Source of the DNA: an uncultured bacterium
GTDB lineage: Bacteria > Cyanobacteriota > Vampirovibrionia > Gastranaerophilales > Gastranaerophilaceae
Direction of reading: 5' to 3'
Assembly (NCBI GenBank): GCA_902766975.1
Contig: CACXFH010000004.1
Span: 1-44,602 of the forward strand
Length of the DNA: 44,602 bases
This document shows, piece after piece, positions 40,801 to 44,602 of the stretch (positions within the stretch are counted from its first letter, which is position 1; each line of letters starts with the position of its first letter). The position numbers were made by a program, and so were the translations under genes. Under the pieces are notes generated by a model. It made no database searches, was not told the origin of the DNA, and was given only the letters and a program-made list of their open reading frames with translations.

Positions 40801-41113
40801 GCTTGACTGTGGGATTGCAAAAGCAGATATTATTAAATACGCCGGAGCTTCTCAGTTAGCAGCAATGCTGGCAAGTCAGGCAAGACTCGGGCATACTGAT
40901 GTTTTAAACCAATTCTATGAGGCATTGGGATATAATAAGGATGTTTCGTATAACAATAAAAATGCTTTTCTACCCGGTGGTGATGGATTTTACAGTTCCT
41001 ATAACAGACAGGATAATTCGGCTGCTATAGCATCAAATACCATCCCTAATCGTCAGGCGTCGCATGATGGTGCTGGTTCAACTAAACCTCCTCGCTTTTA
41101 CTATGATGTTTAA
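37808..41113 (+). CDS. Large helical repeat protein (1101 residues), unknown function
   Basis: I do not recognise this protein. A Pro/Thr/Ser-rich, disordered N-terminus (TTPPVQPTVSVPVTPVPAQTQAP and Ser/Gly runs) is followed by three related helical repeats (see separate entry). A long helical middle, a Gln/Lys/Glu-rich coiled coil (about 815-890) and a C-terminal helical domain ending PPRFYYDV come next. There is no signal peptide or membrane segment. The open frame extends to a TTG at 37757, but that would run through the dyad at 37764-37796 and has no ribosome site. The ATG at 37808 is preferred, though its ribosome site is also weak. A strong terminator follows. Confidence 0.78.
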   Translation: MSGPEEIQRKHTTPPVQPTVSVPVTPVPAQTQAPNSVFTSGSSSSASGSVSVKRTTEASEVSQQSQGADTTKAKQVLDEYIENNYDQLAELSRKEQLDAIIGILSRKGDLTQEEQLILSLAQAELNSYEEPSVGVGADGSDASENTENATVKKVKTESEIRAEKKQKEYQDIYSKEGTAYEKTSRIIDKYLMENDSNYAKLQSEKAKQQYRDNLIKSFREQMDLDSNITPAQRSVMQDNIAKLIINAASQGKMIVASSKNNSPKCNLSRTEIEQDLANTPDSKFKKIIDSIEIDPNKSPKEQLHTIIDKYLTETDNEYKKLKTEKDKSEYIQKKLGEYTQKMFSIDINKLDKSEKESLELLALAAFKEVKESGTSIESLMNSDKQQAFIAQILTENKNLLNNIKDSNTKLIFERTLKKAEIYNTIRINDPDKIIHEKDILNKLKEMKKNGQIDGNKALEQLYEYYSNAEKMDANLPKGQKMLDQTANTTSLVGMASVLGMTPEKFISKQVLDDNGKLLSKDDLVKKLSNPALKNMLGDCKDDVGIRLIHDYLIKSGCSKEDVSEILTKANLYNAHTAFNAMARKDCDTAAKITNGIANYGIKEEKDAVTRVAGASTAILDDKSGKEFTDSLNDNAYAMVADAFNTGIHINWSQQQQDAYRNSIVTDANVTAERKTAFTKSYISTGTAEQQLHDSKYLSTVKDAAVTEGLAAAEKFVDASVKSQYRSYVDNAIKNNGYSQAEINNINAARETGKTSYERNIEVQSTNSAQPLKSQTKVSTQQSTVTNISTAQISYSKSTVKLSAANSDLPKQFAQTLLQLQYQASVAQKEKAMQDLQNIIDKIQNDQEVRAQKQAKIKAKEASTDEEIAEAIKTADEKSAQTQKTDEEKIANESKESIGELNEVVETPKIEEVAKKFNISVDDVKELQEAHRQGDLNTIYTKLGSISVDAQKKFVQFISRKDTATIIGFIRNRSTDKSLIKELCRLNPNLIKSLDPDLLLDCGIAKADIIKYAGASQLAAMLASQARLGHTDVLNQFYEALGYNKDVSYNNKNAFLPGGDGFYSSYNRQDNSAAIASNTIPNRQASHDGAGSTKPPRFYYDV
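38033..38910 (+). repeat. Three diverged protein repeats within the 1101-residue gene
   Basis: Units begin VLDEYIENNYDQLAELSRKE (from 38033), IIDKYLMENDSNYAKLQSEK (from about 38362) and IIDKYLTETDNEYKKLKTEK (from about 38722). Each continues for about 55 residues and ends in a Thr/Asp/Gln-Glu-rich turn followed by a helix. The second and third units are closest. Confidence 0.75.
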
Positions 41114-41114
41114 T

Positions 41115-41166
41115 AAAAAAAATCCTTGATTTAATTTGAACAAGTCAAAAATATCAAGGATTTTTT
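41115..41166. terminator. Bidirectional intrinsic terminator
   Basis: ATCCTTGAT (41122-41130) pairs with ATCAAGGAT (41153-41161), extended by A/T runs on both sides, around a 22-base loop. It can end both the 1101-residue gene and the convergent nifJ. Confidence 0.85.
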
Positions 41167-41188
41167 ATATTAATATAATTTAATTATA

Positions 41189-44100
41189 TTATTTTAACAA
41201 TGCACCGACTGCCTTATAGACATCCATTCTTGTTGCTGCATCTTTTTGAGCTTTAGCGTAAAGTTCTTCAGCAGCTTCAGGATTTGTTTTAAGTAATGAC
41301 TTATAACGTCCTTCGGATCTGATGAATTCCTGATAATCAGCTTTTGGCTCTTTTGCATCCCATGTGAACGGAATTTCAGCTTCCGGATTGTATCTGAACA
41401 ATGGGAAGTAGCCTGCTTCAACAGCACGTTTTTGTTCTGTCTGAGTTTTGGACATATCAATACCGTGTGCAATACATGGAGCATAAGCAAAGATAATTGA
41501 TGGTCCGTTGTAGTTTTCAGCTTCTTGGAATGCTTTAAGAGTTTGAGCTCTGTCAGCCCCCAAAGCAACTGATGCTACATAAACATATCCGTAAGACATG
41601 CTCATCAGTGCCATGTTTTTCTTATATGTACGTTTACCGCCTGTTGCAAATTTCGCAACCGCACCGGTCGGAGTTGATTTAGATGCTTGACCGCCTGTAT
41701 TTGAATATACTTCTGTATCAAGAACAAGGATATTTACGTTTTTACCTTGTGCCAATACGTGGTCAATACCGCCGTAACCGATATCGTTAGCCCATCCGTC
41801 ACCACCGATAATCCAAACGGATTTATCTGTGAAGTAGTCTTGTAGTTCCTGAATTTTTGCACAGGTAGGACAGATATCATCCTGATGTTTTGCAAGAACT
41901 TCTTTAACCTTATTTTGAGCTTCAACAGCTTCTGGAGTTTTTGAGTTATCCCAATGAGCCATAGCCCCTTCTAAAGCTTCTTTAACATCAGCTTTGGCAT
42001 TTGGATTAGAAAGAACTTTTTCAACATTTTCTTTTAAAAGTTCTCTGTTTGCATCAACTGCCAATCTCATACCAAAACCAAATTCGGCATTGTCTTCAAA
42101 TAATGAGTTAGCCCAAGCAGGACCTCTGCCTTCTTTTGTTTTTGTATATGGAATTGTCGGGAAAGTACCCGAATAAATTGATGAACAACCTGTTGCGTTC
42201 GCAACAATTGCATTTTCACCGAACAATTGAGAAACCAATTTGACATAAGGAGTTTCTCCGCAGCCTGCACATGCGCCTGAGAATTCAAACAACGGTTTTC
42301 TGAGCATTGCACCTTTAATTGTCTTAGTAGTATTTTTGCCCATTACGTTATCAGGTAATGCGTCAAAGAATTTTTCATTTTCATCTTCTCCTGCAGCTTC
42401 TTCCGCTTCAATTGAAGACCAAACAAGAGCTTCTTTACCTGCAACTTTTGACATCGGGCATTGATCAACACAAACACCACAGCCAGTACAATCTTTGCAA
42501 TAAACTTGAACTTTGAATTTTTCACCATGATCGTTTGGCTTTGCATCTACTGTTGTAAATGTTGAAGGCGCATCTTTCAATGATTCCGGTTCTGCTAATT
42601 TGGTTCTTATAGCAGCATGAGGACATGCTGAAGCGCAAATTCCGCATTGAATACAAGTTTCTGAATTCCATTTCGGAACACGAGGAGCAATGCCGCGTTT
42701 TTCAAGTTTTGCTGTGCCTGTAGGTATTACACCATCAACACTCATTGCGCTGACAGGAATGTCATCTCCTTTTTGACGCATAGACGGTTCGATGATATTT
42801 TTTGCAAATTCGTCAGCATCTTTTGAAATCATTTCAACGTGATCTGCATGTGCTACACCGTCTAATGATGCAGGTATAACTACTTCTTCAGTTGCATTTA
42901 TAGCAGCATCAATTAAAGCCAAATTCATGTTGACAACATCATCGCCTTTTTTCTTAAAGGTTTTAACTGTCATTTCTTTCATGCCTTCATAAGCTTGTTC
43001 AAACGGAATAATTCCTGATACCTTGAAGTATGCAACCATCATAACAGTGTTTGCACCTTTGCCTCTTAGCCCCGGCTGTTCTTTTATAAGTTTTTCAGCA
43101 TCTACATTATAGAATTTGATTTTCTTATTAATTATAGTTTCTTGCATATCTCTTGTTAAATGGGAGAAAGCTTCTTCCTTTGACCATGGAGAGTTAAGTA
43201 AGAAGGTTCCGCCTTCTTTAATACCTTTGAGTAAATCATATCTGCCGATATATGCGTGAGCAGAACATGAAACAAAATCAGGCGCAGTGATTAAATATGT
43301 TGATTTAATCGGGCTGTCACCGAATCTTAAATGGGAAACGGTTACACCGAATGATTTTTTAGAGTCATAAGCAAAATATGCCTGAGCATCTTTGTTTGTA
43401 TATTGACCGATAATTTTAATAGAGTTTTTATTAGCACCAACAGTACCATCTGAACCCAGCCCCCAGAACATGCAGTTTGTTGTCCCTGCCGGTTCTGTTA
43501 CTATGTGTTCGTCAATCGGTAATGATTTGTGAGTTACATCATCATTAATACCTACCGTAAAACCGTGGAAACCTTCTTTTTCAGAATGTTTGTAAATTGC
43601 AAGAACCATTGACGGAGTGAATTCTTTTGAAGCCAATCCGTAACGCCCGCCGATTACTCTGATGTTTTTCCCTTCCAAAGCTGCAACAACATCCAAGAAT
43701 AGAGGTTCTCCGATTGAACCCGGTTCTTTAGTTCTGTCCATTGCGACAACTCTTTTAACAGTCGCAGGTAATGCTGCTTTAAATCTTTCAACATCAAACG
43801 GTCTGTATAATCTTACTTTTACTAAACCGTATTTAGTTCCGCGAGTTGAATTTAAGTATTCAATTGTTTCTTCGATTGTTTCACAACCGGAACCCATAGC
43901 TACGATTACATCAGTTGCATCAGGAGCACCTACATAATCAAACGGATGATACTGACGGCCTGTAATTTTTGCAACTTTATCCATGTATTCTTGAACGATT
44001 TCAGGAACAGCATCATAGTATTTGTTGGAAGTTTCACGTCCCTGGAAGTAAACATCACCGTTTTGTGCGCCCACTTTTGAAATTGGTGCTTCAGGTCTTA

Positions 44101-44602
44101 GCGCACGTGCGCGGAATTCTTCAATATATTTAGGTTCAACCAATGATGCTATATCTTCATAAGAAATTTCTTCAATTTTGTGTACTTCGTGTGAAGTTCT
44201 GAACCCGTCAAAGAATTGTAAGAAAGGAACTTTAGCTTTATAAGTCGATAAGTGTGCAACTAAGGCCAAGTCCATTTCTTCCTGAACAGAGTTAGCTGAT
44301 AACATAGCATAACCGGTGTTTCTGCATGCCATAACGTCTGTATGGTCACCAAAAATTGCTAATGATTGAGCTGCTAAAGCTCTTGCTGCAACATGAATGA
44401 CATGAGGAAGCATTTCACCTGCAACCTTGTGCATAACAGGAATCATCAACAACAAACCTTGAGAAGCTGTGTATGTTGAAGTTAAAGCACCTGCTGCCAA
44501 TGAGCCGTGGACTGCACCTGCTGCGCCTGCTTCTGACTGCATTTCGGCAACTTTTACTTCTTTGCCCCAAATGTTTTTCTTGTGTTGTGATGCCCATTCA
44601 TC
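41189..44602 (-). CDS. nifJ: Pyruvate:ferredoxin (flavodoxin) oxidoreductase, 5'-truncated by the window
   Basis: This homodimeric enzyme converts pyruvate, CoA and oxidised ferredoxin to acetyl-CoA, CO2 and reduced ferredoxin, the central step of anaerobic pyruvate use. The 1137 residues visible run to the window edge; the frame stays open past the internal Met at 44542 (codons reading DEWASQHKKNIWGKEVKVAE), so about 45 N-terminal residues are missing. The domains present are pyrimidine-binding, gamma domain, and an inserted two-cluster ferredoxin (CIQCGICASACP and CKDCTGCGVCVDQCP). The TPP domain follows, with CAGCGETPYVKL, GGDGWANDIGYGG and EVYSNTGGQASKSTPTGAVAKF. The C-terminus is intact. 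Confidence 0.96.
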   Translation of the reverse strand, partial: DEWASQHKKNIWGKEVKVAEMQSEAGAAGAVHGSLAAGALTSTYTASQGLLLMIPVMHKVAGEMLPHVIHVAARALAAQSLAIFGDHTDVMACRNTGYAMLSANSVQEEMDLALVAHLSTYKAKVPFLQFFDGFRTSHEVHKIEEISYEDIASLVEPKYIEEFRARALRPEAPISKVGAQNGDVYFQGRETSNKYYDAVPEIVQEYMDKVAKITGRQYHPFDYVGAPDATDVIVAMGSGCETIEETIEYLNSTRGTKYGLVKVRLYRPFDVERFKAALPATVKRVVAMDRTKEPGSIGEPLFLDVVAALEGKNIRVIGGRYGLASKEFTPSMVLAIYKHSEKEGFHGFTVGINDDVTHKSLPIDEHIVTEPAGTTNCMFWGLGSDGTVGANKNSIKIIGQYTNKDAQAYFAYDSKKSFGVTVSHLRFGDSPIKSTYLITAPDFVSCSAHAYIGRYDLLKGIKEGGTFLLNSPWSKEEAFSHLTRDMQETIINKKIKFYNVDAEKLIKEQPGLRGKGANTVMMVAYFKVSGIIPFEQAYEGMKEMTVKTFKKKGDDVVNMNLALIDAAINATEEVVIPASLDGVAHADHVEMISKDADEFAKNIIEPSMRQKGDDIPVSAMSVDGVIPTGTAKLEKRGIAPRVPKWNSETCIQCGICASACPHAAIRTKLAEPESLKDAPSTFTTVDAKPNDHGEKFKVQVYCKDCTGCGVCVDQCPMSKVAGKEALVWSSIEAEEAAGEDENEKFFDALPDNVMGKNTTKTIKGAMLRKPLFEFSGACAGCGETPYVKLVSQLFGENAIVANATGCSSIYSGTFPTIPYTKTKEGRGPAWANSLFEDNAEFGFGMRLAVDANRELLKENVEKVLSNPNAKADVKEALEGAMAHWDNSKTPEAVEAQNKVKEVLAKHQDDICPTCAKIQELQDYFTDKSVWIIGGDGWANDIGYGGIDHVLAQGKNVNILVLDTEVYSNTGGQASKSTPTGAVAKFATGGKRTYKKNMALMSMSYGYVYVASVALGADRAQTLKAFQEAENYNGPSIIFAYAPCIAHGIDMSKTQTEQKRAVEAGYFPLFRYNPEAEIPFTWDAKEPKADYQEFIRSEGRYKSLLKTNPEAAEELYAKAQKDAATRMDVYKAVGALLK

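Overview
The window is AT-rich, densely coded bacterial DNA. I infer a fermentative, non-photosynthetic member of the Cyanobacteriota, most likely Gastranaerophilales / Vampirovibrionia ('Melainabacteria') from a gut-like habitat. Several genes are cyanobacterial in type: an IctB-like polytopic protein, a DUF4330-like protein, a Ycf45-type ATPase ending in an R3H domain, a long NusB, and a small SLOG/DprA-like protein. No photosynthesis or respiratory-chain gene is visible. Energy genes are anaerobic: a four-gene 2-oxoacid:ferredoxin oxidoreductase operon and a pyruvate:ferredoxin oxidoreductase. This placement rests on recognised protein families, not on a computed phylogeny.

Layout. 1-5300: a surface-polysaccharide region (rfbA; heptose kinase, DUF4330-like and IctB/O-antigen-ligase genes in one operon) with three small genes between. 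5300-10500: an HNH-like protein, the tRNA methylthiotransferase mtaB, a putative membrane protein, a formyltransferase and a small coiled-coil protein. 10500-13150: the ferredoxin/alpha/beta/gamma oxidoreductase operon. 13300-19430: a 1575-residue coiled-coil protein whose end overlaps a GlcD-type flavin oxidase. 19430-26300: PcrA helicase divergent from a DprA-like gene across a perfect palindrome, then a HEAT-like protein, a tagged hypothetical and the Ycf45/R3H ATPase. 26600-31550: a secreted or anchored phospholipase-D-like protein behind a tiny leader ORF, an RpoZ-like protein, purine nucleoside phosphorylase, a family-4 uracil-DNA glycosylase and an M16 peptidase. 31600-41170: a tagged M16 peptidase, NusB, a radical-SAM protein, a tagged hypothetical and an 1101-residue repeat protein. 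41189-44602: nifJ, cut at its 5' end by the window edge.

The most unusual pattern is a short N-terminal signature in five otherwise unrelated proteins (from 5502, 8279, 24509 on the minus strand, 31679 and 36984). Each starts Met, polar residue, Ile/Val, and carries an isolated Phe motif (F-x-G, F-x-A, F-G-A, F-A-Q or F-T-S) about 13-25 residues in, or about 50 in one case. None of the five has a classical signal peptide. One is an M16 peptidase whose divergent neighbour is an M16 peptidase without the signature. This could be an undescribed sorting or partner-recognition tag.

Regulatory signals are clear in places: TG-extended -10 promoters recur, four strong intrinsic terminators are visible, and dyad-symmetric elements precede pcrA/dprA-like, nusB and the 1101-residue gene. 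I saw no tRNA, rRNA, CRISPR array, insertion sequence or prophage.
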